A stretch of DNA of 64,000 bases from Linanthus parryae (Eukaryota; Streptophyta; Magnoliopsida; Ericales; Polemoniaceae): contig JALGPY010000001.1 in NCBI GenBank assembly GCA_023055425.1, positions 110,031,057 through 110,095,056 of the forward strand, written 5' to 3'. Below the pieces are notes generated by a model, which had not been told where the DNA came from, ran no database searches, and saw only the letters and a list, made by a program, of their open reading frames with translations. Of the stretch, positions 43,803 to 53,268 are shown in pieces. The first letter of the stretch is position 1. Each line of letters opens with the position of its first letter. Both the position numbers and the translations under genes were made by a program.

Positions 43803-43821
43803 GGTGAACCCGACGTGAACT
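43803..43821 (+). promoter_or_regulatory. Tat-like primer-binding site, candidate
   Basis: TGGTGAACCCGACGTGAAC begins a few bases after the LTR end, where a primer site is expected. I cannot name the tRNA with confidence. Confidence 0.55.
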
Positions 43822-43838
43822 TACCAACAAAAGCAACC

Positions 43839-44884
43839 ATGTCTCAGGAGGATGATGTTAGCAACAGATCGCCTTCCACCGAAACTGCCTCAGGAGAGGA
43901 GACCCGCCGTACTCCTGCGACCCCCAGCGAGGCACCGACGCTAGAATCCTTGGAAGCCACCGTCCAAAGTCAGGCGAAAAAGCTAGTGCACGCTCCCGCT
44001 GTGGATCTACATGCATTGGGAACGCCATGGCCATTTCACACGTGGGCGCTAGACTTCGTTGGTCCCATTCGACCAACTTCGCACGGGAATCATTTTATTC
44101 TCACCGCAACTGAGCTATTTACCAAATGGGTGGAGGCAATACCACTGAAGACGGCAAATGCGCTAGCTGTGGTCAATTTCATCCAAGAAAACATCATATG
44201 CAGGTTCGGAATTCCAAACACCATTCTTTCAGATAATGGTACTCCTTTTGTTAATCGCCAGGTAGCTGCGAAGTTAGCAGAGTACAATATCAGGCAAATA
44301 TGTTCCACCCCTACTACCCGAAGGGGAACGGGCAAGCCGAAGCGACCAACAAAACGCTGTTGAGGATTTTGAGCAAGATGGTCGCAGATGACCACAAGAA
44401 GTGGGCTGATTCTCTAAGCATAGCCCTGTGGGCCTACCGAACTTCTCCAAGGACACCCACGGGGGCCTCACCGTTCCTACTATGCTATGGGGCCGAGGCC
44501 GTGGTACCTGCGGAGGTGAGAGTCAATTCGGCAAGATTGGCCTTCCACGCACTCTACGAAAATCAACGTGATCATGACTTAGTCTTGCTGGAGGAAAAGC
44601 GAGAACAAGCCAAAAGGACCAACAAGCGGTATCAAGAAAGGATCGCTCGTTCTTACAATAAGACGGTCCAGCGAAGAGATTTCGCGGTTGGAGACTTGGT
44701 CCTGCGCGCATCTGACCACTGCATGCGAGAAGCGGCTCACCCAAAGTTCGCAGCCAATTGGGAAGGACCCTTCGAAGTCACAGAAGTCTTTGACAGTGGC
44801 TACTGCAGCATACGAAGGTTGCACGGAACAACCTCAACCCCGAGTTCAGTCAACATGCGCTGGATTAAGAAGTACTATCCTTGA
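43839..44884 (+). pseudogene. Tat-like gag N-terminus fused to integrase, one frameshift
   Basis: The ATG at 43839 begins MSQEDDVSNRSPSTETASGE, an acidic gag-type N-terminus, through LEATVQSQAKKL. Without any break the frame then becomes integrase: VHAPAVDLHALGTPWPFHTW, ALDFVGPI (first D), ELFTKWVEAIPLKTANAL and ILSDNGTPFVN (second D). Around 44296-44300 a single-base change shifts the frame. The second part reads YYPKGNGQAEATNKTLLRIL (catalytic E), WAYRTSPRTPTGASPF and DLVLRASDH, ending NMRWIKKYYP at 44884. The rest of gag and all of protease, RT and RNase H (several kb) are missing at the junction near 43985. Confidence 0.85.
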
Positions 44885-45089
44885 CTTCTCTCATTTCATG
44901 CGTTTTATTATAACGTTGCTTCATGTCTTGTATGGCTATGATTTACACAATCTCCTCTCCCATATGAGAGAATTGTAATCTTATGTCTCCCACATGAGAG
45001 CATTATAATAAAGGGGTTCTCCCAAATGAGAACTTCATATTCCTAGCTGTTTATGTTGCTTTATTTAGTTTGTTATTACTGTTTTCCAT

Positions 45090-46110
45090 TGGGCTATCCG
45101 CCACAATAGCAATCTGTACAACTGCGATCTTAACCGATCTTCTAAGCCTATCTAATCGATAGCACCCTTTGCGAAATGCGATCTTAACTGATCTTCTAAG
45201 CCTATCTGTTACGACAGCAATCTGTGCGAAATACGATCTTGATTGATCTTCTAAGCCTATCTGCTACGATAGCACCCTTTGCGACATGCGATCTTAACTG
45301 ATCTTCTACGCCTATCTGTTACGATAGCAATCTATGCGAAATACGATCTTAATTGATCTTCTAAGCCTATCTGCTACGATAGAAACCTATGCGAAATGCG
45401 ATCTTAATGGATCTTTTAAAAGCCTATCTGCTGCGATAGCAGCCTATGCCAACTACGATCTTAATTGATCTTCTAAGCCTATCCGCCACGATAGCAGCCG
45501 CGATCTTAATTGATCCTCTAAGCCTATCTGCCACGATAGCAGCCTATGCAAACGCGATCTTAATCCTCTAAGCCTATCTGTTACGATAGCAGCCTATGCA
45601 AACGCGATCTTAAATGATCTTCTAAGCCTATCTGTCACGATAGCAACCTGTGCAAACGCGATCCTAATTGATCCTCTAAGCCTATCTGCCACGATAGCAG
45701 CCTATGCAAATGCGATCTTAATTGATCCTCTAAGCCTATCTGTTACGATAGCAGCCTATGCAAACGCGATCTTAAATGATCTTCTAAGCCTATCTGTCAC
45801 GATAGCAACCTATGCAAATGCGATCCTAATCGATCTTCTAAGTCTATCGTCACGATAGCAGCTCGTGCGAAAAATGATCTTAATTGATATACTAAGCCTA
45901 TCTGCCACAATAGCAGTTCATGTGAAAGCAGTATCAAGTGATCTTTCAAGCCTATCTATTTCGATAGCAACATTATGCAAAATGATCTTGAGTGATCTAC
46001 AAAGGTCTATCTGATATGATAGCAATTACATTTGAATCTGAAAGCAAATCACAAGCCCATTTGCCAAGATGGCACAGCTGCGAAAACACGATCTCGAACG
46101 ATCTAATAAG
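45090..46110 (+). repeat. Tandem repeat, about 17 units of roughly 52-57 bp, each with a hairpin
   Basis: The unit reads approximately GATCTTCTAAGCCTATCTG, CCACGATAGCAGCCTATGC, then AAACGCGATCTTAATT. CTATC and GATAG form a short stem around TGCCAC, and GATCTTAATTGATC is a second near-palindrome. Units vary in length by small indels. The block lies directly downstream of the integrase stop, in the 3' non-coding region, a place where Tat-lineage elements are known to generate satellite-like arrays. Confidence 0.92.
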
Positions 46111-47576
46111 ACATCTGCGAACTAATGAGGCAGATAGCAAATGCGAAGTATGTATATAGCATTACACAAGGCGAAATATGCCGATACGCATGCGAAATTG
46201 TATTTTGTTGTAACGAGACAGCAGATGATACAAAAGCCATTTATCATTATGAGTCAAAAAGACTTACAACTTATCTGTCTAGATAACAGCTTACAAGCGA
46301 AAAAGCTCAAATCTAACTACGCAGCCAACATGGCTTACAATGCATTCGAAAAGTAACTGACAAGCCAGCAGTGACACACCAAGGGAATCCTAACTGAGAA
46401 AGGATGAACCCAACGGTCCTAACACCGGCTATGCGATACACAGATCTGCGGCCAAAGATCTGTAGCAAGTAGGATGCTCCTGCGAAGAGATCAACTCGCC
46501 ATTAGCTGCATCCCTGGCGGCAATGGTCTGGGTGGTCCTACGTCCAAGATCCCAGGATCTGACAAGACCCCTGTCTGATCAAGATATGTACCGGAGGAAC
46601 CTCCTGTTCCGGCGTACACAGTCGCCCAAAACAGGGGAAGCAGTCATTCCTCTGGTACCGGATTCCTTGTCATGATTGACAAGGGCATTGACGAGCCTCC
46701 TGAGTTCAAGAACGAAGAGGCAAGAGATCCTCCTCCAGGGATGCTGGAGGAGAATTCCGCCGTTTATTACGAGTCGGTAGCACGGTCACTACGGCGCTGC
46801 ACCTCTCCGGGAGGCGGCCGGAAACATGACCTGCAAACATAATACACGAAGAAAATTCTTCGAACACACATGAGATATCATCTCCATTTTCTTTATGACG
46901 GTTATAAAGATCAATAAGCCTCATAAAGCGGATCTTGGAAACTATTTCTATAGCACAAAGCGCAAACTCAGGTCTCATGACTTGGAATTGCCATGAATCA
47001 ACGAAAAACAAGCGTTGAAGCCAGCAGTCGTAAGGACTCACGGCAAAGCACATTTTTGGGATGAAAAACCCAAATGGCAAAGACAGGGTTTATATAGACC
47101 TTGTGGAGACTCTTCAGTTGCCAAGATGAGTCAGCAGAATTTGAAAAAGAGGGTAAGGTCAATCACTTACGCCTTGAAAAGCGGTAACGATCAATTACCC
47201 TACTAAAGGCTACGACGATTCAGTTGCGTATCCTAATTAATGACGGACGGTCATGATTCGGATGGACTTCCCAAGGAAGGCGTGCTTATCTTCCGAGAAA
47301 TTAGCGCGAAAATCAAGCAGAGTATCAATTGCTGATGTCATAATTGGATATGCACAGAGATATCTCATCAAATCCCGGAAAGGGCAAAACGGGCATGTCG
47401 ATTCTTTTGTTAAAAAAATGGGGGGGGGGGGAGAAACCCTAGAAACATTACATTAATGTTTCAGCATTACATTAATGTTCCAACTATTTCCTTGCTACTT
47501 TTGAAATTCAAAAAAGTCAAAGCAAATTCTTGATCAAGGAGTCATGGGGCGCGAACTGATCGCTCAGATTCTCTAC
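46111..47576. other. Non-coding part of the Tat-like 3' region
   Basis: I see no supported gene. Contains a dyad GTACCGGAGGAAC..GTTCCGGCGTAC (46585-46615) and a G-run of twelve or more (about 47419). A minus-strand open frame of 124 codons (46706-47080) lies downstream of the antisense gene and shows no motif. Confidence 0.5.
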
Positions 47577-47992
47577 CTACTCCACTTCCTGCTTCAATTG
47601 CTCGCACTTGGCATTCATCTCATGATAGAGTTTCATAGCCTCTTCAGCCTTTTGCTTCTGCTGCTCCACCTTCTGCTTCTCAGCTGCGAGGTTCTGGTGG
47701 CCGAGTTTCAAAGTTACAGCTGCGCGAATCAGGGTAACTCTTTTCATAAGAAATCTGAAACCCAGTCTGCCTTGAACTTTGGCAAGATGATTTTGGCACA
47801 TGCCAAAAATCAATTCGGCACTCTGGACAGAAATGGTCGCAGGCGTGGCCGCAGACAGCTGCTCCAAAATCCAAATGGCTTCGGTAAGAAACAGCCTCCT
47901 GTCAAAGGGCCCTATCTCCAGAGATCTCGAAAATGATTGGGGGTAGGAGAGGCGCATCCGAACTAGCCAGTCCACATCAGTTTGCTTCAAAC
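47577..47992 (-). CDS. PMD gene exon 5
   Basis: Acceptor GCTTTAG. Reads LKQTDVDWLVRMRLSYPQSF, then FLTEAIWILEQLSAATPATI and a C-terminal coiled coil rich in Gln, Lys and Glu, ending EQLKQEVE and TAG. Confidence 0.75.
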
Positions 47993-50900
47993 CTAAAGCA
48001 ATGTCAAAGCTAAGTTATGCTATCAAACTCGCAAATGAATAATGGGAGATGCAAACAGCAAATCTCTACTTACCAGTTCCTTCAAGAATCTCACGAAGAG
48101 AAGGAATGCGCATTGCTGGAGTAGTCGAAGACTGCCCTCGCTCCATAACTCTCCTGTCAGCTGCGAGCTCTAACCCCTCATAGTTAGGAGGAAGAGTATA
48201 AGCCGCACCAGCTGCGACTGCATTCCCGACCTGCGAGCCCCAAAAGCTCCACGCAGGAAGAGGTGCCACTGACTCAGTCACCGCCGGAAGCGAAGTGACA
48301 GCCGAAGTTGCTTGGAGATGGACACTTTCAGATGTGGAAGCATCAACAGTACTTGTTCTTACTTCCTCAGCGCCAGTAGGGGCATCTTCTTCCATTAGCA
48401 CAGCGTCAGCTTCAGCATCATCAGAAAGATCGATGATGTCCTCAAGAGGCTCTCCTGCATGTTCAGTAGCTGCGACGGGCTTCTCGGTATGGGAACTCGG
48501 AATCGGAACATAGGACGCAGAAGGCTGACTTCTTTGCTCCAGCACAGGTTACTCAGCATTGCCTGCGATATAAAATGCGATAGTATGAGGTAACTCGTAT
48601 TGTACGTTATTTTACTATCTTTGCTAAAGCTAAGAGCAAGCACCTCCATGCGAAGGTGGGATTGAAGTATCTCCGTCATACACTAAAGACGTGGAACCAT
48701 GCCCTATTAGTGTGTCCTCATTAAGCAGGTCCTTAAAATGAGCGTGACCTGGGACGCGAAGAAACCAGTCATGATTCTGTTTCAAGTTGCTAAGGTCTGG
48801 TCTATGCATATCGTTCAAATGATTACCTGAAGGTTCTCCGCACTTTCCTACTAGCCAACGGCGAATGTCAGCTTTTGACACACCATGCTTTAATGCACCA
48901 ACTACAACATCTCTATAAGTTACTGCGAGATTGAAGATCTCACCTTTATCGCCGCCTGCAATTTCTTCAAAATCTGCTTGGGCTTGCTCCAGGGCTGCTG
49001 CATCCTCTTCTGGAGCCGCATCCTCCTCCTCCGCCTGAGGAGCCACTTCTTCGGGAAGCACATCTTCCTCGTCAGCTGGACGCACTAAGTCGTCAACATG
49101 TTGCTCTTCGAGGCTCCGCTGTCTCACACGCTCAAGCTCCTCCTCTTCTCGCTGCCTTCTCCTTTCAGCAGCTTCCGCAGCTGTCTTCCTGGACTCGGCA
49201 AGAACGTCCTCGCTTATGGGATCGTCTGGAATGCCAGAATGGGTATCTCTCTTTTGTCTCTTGGCCAAAAGGCCACCGATGATCTCATCATCATCATCAT
49301 CTGCGAAGAAACGATTGGTTTAAGAAAGAATTGCAAAAGAATTACGATAATGAGAAGGGAAACGCGATGGAGGTACCTCCTGATTCTTCCTCATGTATCA
49401 CAATTGTTCTTTCTTCTTCTTCTTCATCACCTTCTCTGGGCTCCTGCCTCTCCTCTTCTTCCTCCTGGTTGAATGGAACGAAGGTCTCAACTGCGAGCTC
49501 CTTCCGCGCTTTACTGGGCATGCGACCTTTGCCTTTGTCCTTGGCAGAAAGGGACTTCGCTGGAGGAGAAGTTGGAGCGCTCCTAGGAGAAGATATTGTA
49601 ATTCCCTTCTGCCTGGGTCTCTTCGCTCTCGGCGCCGCAGTCGCTGGAGGAGATGGATTATCTCTGGGCGGAGACAAGGCCGGAGCATTATCTATCAGCG
49701 AGTCAGCAAAAGCATTCATGACTGCGCGAATCCTGGTTTCGACCTCGGGGTCCATCCTCGATGCTAGCAGGAACGACTGTCCTTGTCTTTTGGTGGCAAC
49801 AATGGTGTTAACCAACGACTTGGAACGATCACCAGATGCGAATCTCCGCACATGGCACTACAGCAAACAGTATAGAATAAAGGCATCAACATGTGGAAAT
49901 CAAGAAGCTTAACGCACACGGAAAAATTTGCTTACCTTAGCAAATGTCTCGCTATATCTGATGACATGCGAGTCGCCTTTCTTAACTGCGACGATCTTTT
50001 CCTTCAGAATGACGTCAGGGCACAAATGGTTCTCATGATCCAACAATGAGGAGCAACCATACTCAGACTCGCTCAAACTGCAATTGGGGCGAAACGGAAA
50101 AGAGTTTCTTTTGATCAAGGGAGCTCTACTCGGCTGGGCGGCCGACTGTGTCTCGATCCTCGTTTGCTGGGCGACCCAGTATGCGAGCCAGTTCTGGGAA
50201 CAACCGCCCTCGCGGTTACCCGCAGGCTGCTCAAAGGGAAGATTGTTCATGAAGACTGTCTTGCACTACTTTGTTAGCAAGCGCTTATAGCAACCTCTGA
50301 TAATGGACTGGGGCCAGATTGATGGTGCCACTGCATCAAAGCCGAACTGGGGAGAAACTCGAGTGGGGTCAACATCCACGGTAATCCTCTCATACCTAGG
50401 CGCGAGCTCACGAATATGCTCTGCGAGAGCAGGAAGGGAACCTCGCAGGCACCAGCAAAAGAATTCGCGATAGCGCTCATGGAAATGCGATCCCTCTTCG
50501 AAGAGGAGCTCTTCTGAGAAGACGACACCCTTAGAAGGGTACAGCTTGGGAAACCATCGCACGTTCTCAATGCGCATGGCATAGGGCCTGGCAGTGAACT
50601 CTTGCCGCTTGTCGCATATCAGGCTCCAAACGCACTTGGTATTGTTCGCTCCGAACCACCTCGCAGCTCTGCCACTGTTACGCTCCTCCGTCTCGCCTGG
50701 GGGACACCACTTGTTGGGCTTAAGAGCAGTCGGGGCATAGGACGGCCATCGCTCAAAGACCCACATTGTCAAGAAGGAAATGTTGACAAAAGTCAGTATA
50801 TCGAGGCGGCCACGCGACTCCTTCATAGCCACAACTAGCTGATCCAGTCTATAGTACAGCGTGCCCAAGACCGAGGGTCCGAGTGCGACTCTCTGGCCAA

Positions 50901-51816
50901 GGGCGAGCTTCACAGCAAGCGGCAGAACGTGATAGAAGACCCCATCATGCGGGTGACCATTGATTAAGTACCTCGACAGCCATGCACAGAGGAAAGCACA
51001 AAGGGTCAAGTGATAGCCTTTACCCTCCACATAATTCTTGGCCTCCGGGTCCTCACTCAGAAGCTTTTTGGTGATACTGCTGTTCGCGTAGTCACGAAAG
51101 AAGTACTGCAACCATTTGTTCCAGGTATTCTTCGCAGACGTATCAACCAACTGCCAGTTCGGAAGGGCTTTGGTAGTAGTCCACCGGGTGGAGATCTTCT
51201 TCACCTCTGATAGGCATTCCTCCATCTGCGTATACAAAGCGATCTCCGCAGCCGTCCTCAAAGGACTCAAAGGGTCCACTTCACCCATGGGAGACAAATC
51301 GTACAGCATGTGCACGTCCTCGAGTGTGGGGGCAGCCTCGAACTCAGCAAAGTGGAATGTGTGAGTCGCAGGCGAATAGCGGGAAAGAAGGTTTAGAAGC
51401 ATGGACTGGTCCAGCTTCACGGCAGCACCCTTCATAGCACGAACAGCGAAGTATATGCCGGCCTCATTAAGAGTCACAGCATGATCGGTCAACATGTGGT
51501 CAATCCACTCATCCATGTAATCCAATTTCTGGACAAAAGCTTGCGTGGAAATCGCAGCATAGGGGAAGTACCCATTTTCGATTCCCAATCGAACCACGTC
51601 CTCGGAGCCAATCAACTCGAGCAAGGCTGAGTTAACTGGGGGAGTCAGTGTTAGCAATCCCTCATTGGGGACAGAAGCAGGCAATTTCTTCGCCTTAACC
51701 CTCGCGTGGTAGAAATCTTTGCCACCCAGATAGGGGGCTTTTCGCCACAAAGCTTGCGGAAGATCAGGTATCTCTTCGTCCTCCTTGGTGGGTTTGGTTC
51801 CTTTTGTCTTGGCCAT
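47577..51816 (-). CDS. Antisense five-exon gene, plant mobile domain (PMD) protein, two premature stops
   Basis: Exons on the minus strand: 51816-49936, 49857-49377, 49300-48644, 48562-48074, 47992-47577. Lengths 1881+481+657+489+416 total 3924 bases, 1308 codons including the final TAG. All introns have GT-AG ends and the phases join in frame (0,1,1,1). Exon 1 carries the conserved PMD pattern: YSPATHTFHFAEFEAAPTLE, then FLCAWLSRYLINGHPHDGVF and FYHVLPLAVKLALGQRVAL. The middle is low complexity with basic and acidic stretches; the last exon is a coiled coil (QQKQKAEEAMKLYHEMN). In-frame stops at 50266-50268 (TAG) and 48549-48551 (TAA) would truncate it. It lies opposite to the retroelement, between the tandem repeats and the 3' LTR. 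PMD proteins in plants include MAIN-type silencing factors and versions carried by transposons. The role of this one is unknown. Confidence 0.78.
48074..48562 (-). CDS. PMD gene exon 4
   Basis: Acceptor TATCGCAG, donor GTAAGT. It opens NAE followed by a TAA, then LEQRSQPSASYVPIPSSH and an Ala/Ser/Thr-rich region ending SLREILEGTG. Confidence 0.72.
48644..49300 (-). CDS. PMD gene exon 3
   Basis: Acceptor TTCGCAG, donor GTGCTT. It starts with an Asp run (GAT repeats), then LLAKRQKRDTHSG and a long charged helix (AAERRRQREEEELERVRQRS). A more globular part follows: NLAVTYRDVVVGALKHGVSK. Confidence 0.75.
49377..49857 (-). CDS. PMD gene exon 2
   Basis: Acceptor CTGTAG, donor GTACCT. Reads CHVRRFASGDRSKSLVNTIV, then a Pro/Ala/Lys-rich segment (PRAKRPRQKGITISSPRSAP, a possible nuclear signal) and an acidic run (QEEEEERQEPREGDEEEEER). 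Confidence 0.75.
49936..51816 (-). CDS. PMD gene exon 1
   Basis: The start is ATG 51816 (MAKTKGTKPTKEDEEIPDLP). Upstream is TTTTTTTCTTGCTCTTCCGCAG, a strong acceptor-like sequence ending at 51819, so a 5' UTR intron is likely. The exon encodes the whole PMD and has a single TAG at codon 517-518 (RLLTK*CKTV). It ends at AAG before GTAAGC. Confidence 0.8.
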
Positions 51817-51819
51817 TCC

Positions 51820-52534
51820 TGCGGAAGAGCAAGAAAAAAAGGGGGAGAAATATGCCACACTTCAGTTTGAATTTCGAGATTCAAGATCTATGGAAAGAAA
51901 GATGAATAGTTTCTGGTATCGATTTCAGAAATTAGAGGGTTGCATTATCAGTGATTTCAAAACCCCACATCCGAAGTCCTTATTATTGAAGGATTAAAGC
52001 AAAAGTGGGTTCAAAGATCAAGGCTTCTTCACAAGTTTCAACAGATAATATGGGTTTGCAGATCCAACACAGTTCAAAGCATACACTGGTATTTTAAATC
52101 GAAATTGAACAAGGCCAACCTTGTTTTCGCGAAACCTGCTTGGATACACACAGTTGAAGAAGACGATTTGCAGTTCTGAACTGATGATTGATTATCTGAA
52201 TCTGCTCTCGAAGACTTCCGGCTATCATTCACTTTAAGAGAAAGAAGTGATTCTTTGCAACAATGGAGAGTACAAAGTATTTATCCAAAAACAATGGAGG
52301 GTTGCGTCCTTTCAGTAGTCGAATCGCAACCGTCACCGTCGAATCGCGCAATCACAGGACAAGCTGACGTCACGCCTAAAACCTTAAAGGCCAGACGGCA
52401 CGACTCTAGGGGTTTTAGGTCATAATGGCACGCACGGGGGCTGAACTTACCCGTATTTGAATTGGTGCGTGGCGGCGACGCGTATGTTGGTTTCCGCGCA
52501 TGGAAGTCTATACAGCTATGAGTCTTCACGCGCA
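51820..52534 (-). promoter_or_regulatory. Upstream region of the antisense PMD gene
   Basis: About 700 bases between the gene start and the element's polypurine tract. It must hold any 5' UTR, leader intron and promoter of the antisense gene, or the 3' LTR could drive it. I see the acceptor-like CT tract at 51820-51850 but no TATA box that I would defend. Confidence 0.4.
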
Positions 52535-52547
52535 GAAAGGGGGCTAA
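52535..52547 (+). promoter_or_regulatory. Tat-like polypurine tract
   Basis: AGAAAGGGGGCTAA lies directly before the 3' LTR. Confidence 0.85.
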
Positions 52548-53174
52548 TGTAGATAGTGCTTTCTGAGCTGACAGATCTTGGCCACGTGGCAACCATCTAG
52601 CACACCATATTGTGCTCCACACACACCGGATCACCAGCCGAGCTGATCCATGTGGGGGCTGCGAGACAGAGCCCTCGCATACCACTGCACGGGACTCGTA
52701 GGGACTTAGTGGTTTGGAGGCTAGAGTAAGCCATGTCGCGTGCAAGCCAAGCCCGCACGCGACCTTTAGTAACTGTTTTGAGAGATTTATGGCACGAGCT
52801 CCATAAACCCGGTCAATCCGGTCAAACCCGGTCAATCCCGTAACGGTTCCGGTATTCGCGCACAACGTGCTGTAACGGTCCCTATATACTCGGACGAACG
52901 TGCCGTTATGGTTAATCTAATTAAGCCGCCATTAATGGGCGCATTAACCACACTACAACGGTCACGTTCTCTGCTATATATAGGACGTTAACCTTTCCAT
53001 ACAAAGGAGGACACACTAGCCATACGCGGAAGCTCTGCCAAACCTCTGTCTCTCTCTCAGACATTACTACTGCCTTACTCTCTCCCTACACACAACCCAA
53101 CTCTTCCTGTGCTATCTCTGATCCTCTACATACGGTGTACACGGAGGTCTCCCCGCCGGAATCTCTTGTGCACA
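52548..53174 (+). repeat. Tat-like 3' LTR
   Basis: Same length and ends as 43172-43798 (TGTAGATAG to GTGCACA), with 14 substitutions by hand count. Confidence 0.92.
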
Positions 53175-53262
53175 CCTACCATGCCCCTTGCGCAGCGTAA
53201 CATTGAAGGGGCGCGCTAGATCAATAGGCATACGATGCACCAAATTGACTCTAGTGCAAGTG
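53175..53262 (+). pseudogene. Angela-like RNase H C-terminus, displaced by the Tat-like insertion
   Basis: Reads MPLAQRNIEGAR, stop, INRHTMHQI, then SGR. It corresponds to the end of Angela pol (LTKPLPQRKHEGH-like) and continues the RNase H that stops at 43166. It precedes the polypurine tract CAAGTGGGAGAC (53257-53268). Confidence 0.75.
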
Positions 53263-53268
53263 GGAGAC

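Larger units (their letters stand above)
43172..53174 (+). mobile_element. Tat-like Ty3/gypsy element, pol mostly deleted, with an antisense gene
   Basis: Two LTRs of exactly 627 bp differ by 14 substitutions by my count (2.2%) and have no indel. Flanks CCTAT (43167-43171) and CCTAC (53175-53179) are the TSD inside Angela RNase H. The internal region has a gag start fused to integrase, a tandem-repeat block, a long antisense spliced gene and a polypurine tract. Protease, RT and RNase H are absent, so any mobility would require proteins from other elements. The integrase sequence and a long 3' region with an antisense ORF fit the Tat lineage (Grande and relatives). Confidence 0.88.

Noticed and set aside
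45090..46110. CRISPR-like array
   Set aside because: Units are contiguous tandem repeats without unique spacers, in a plant retroelement 3' region.
46706..47080. Minus-strand open frame of 124 codons downstream of the PMD gene
   Set aside because: Lies after the PMD stop, no convincing splice link and no motif; likely 3' UTR or chance.
49331..49912. Plus-strand open frames of 193 and 124 codons
   Set aside because: Opposite-strand shadow of PMD exon 2; Ser/Pro low complexity.
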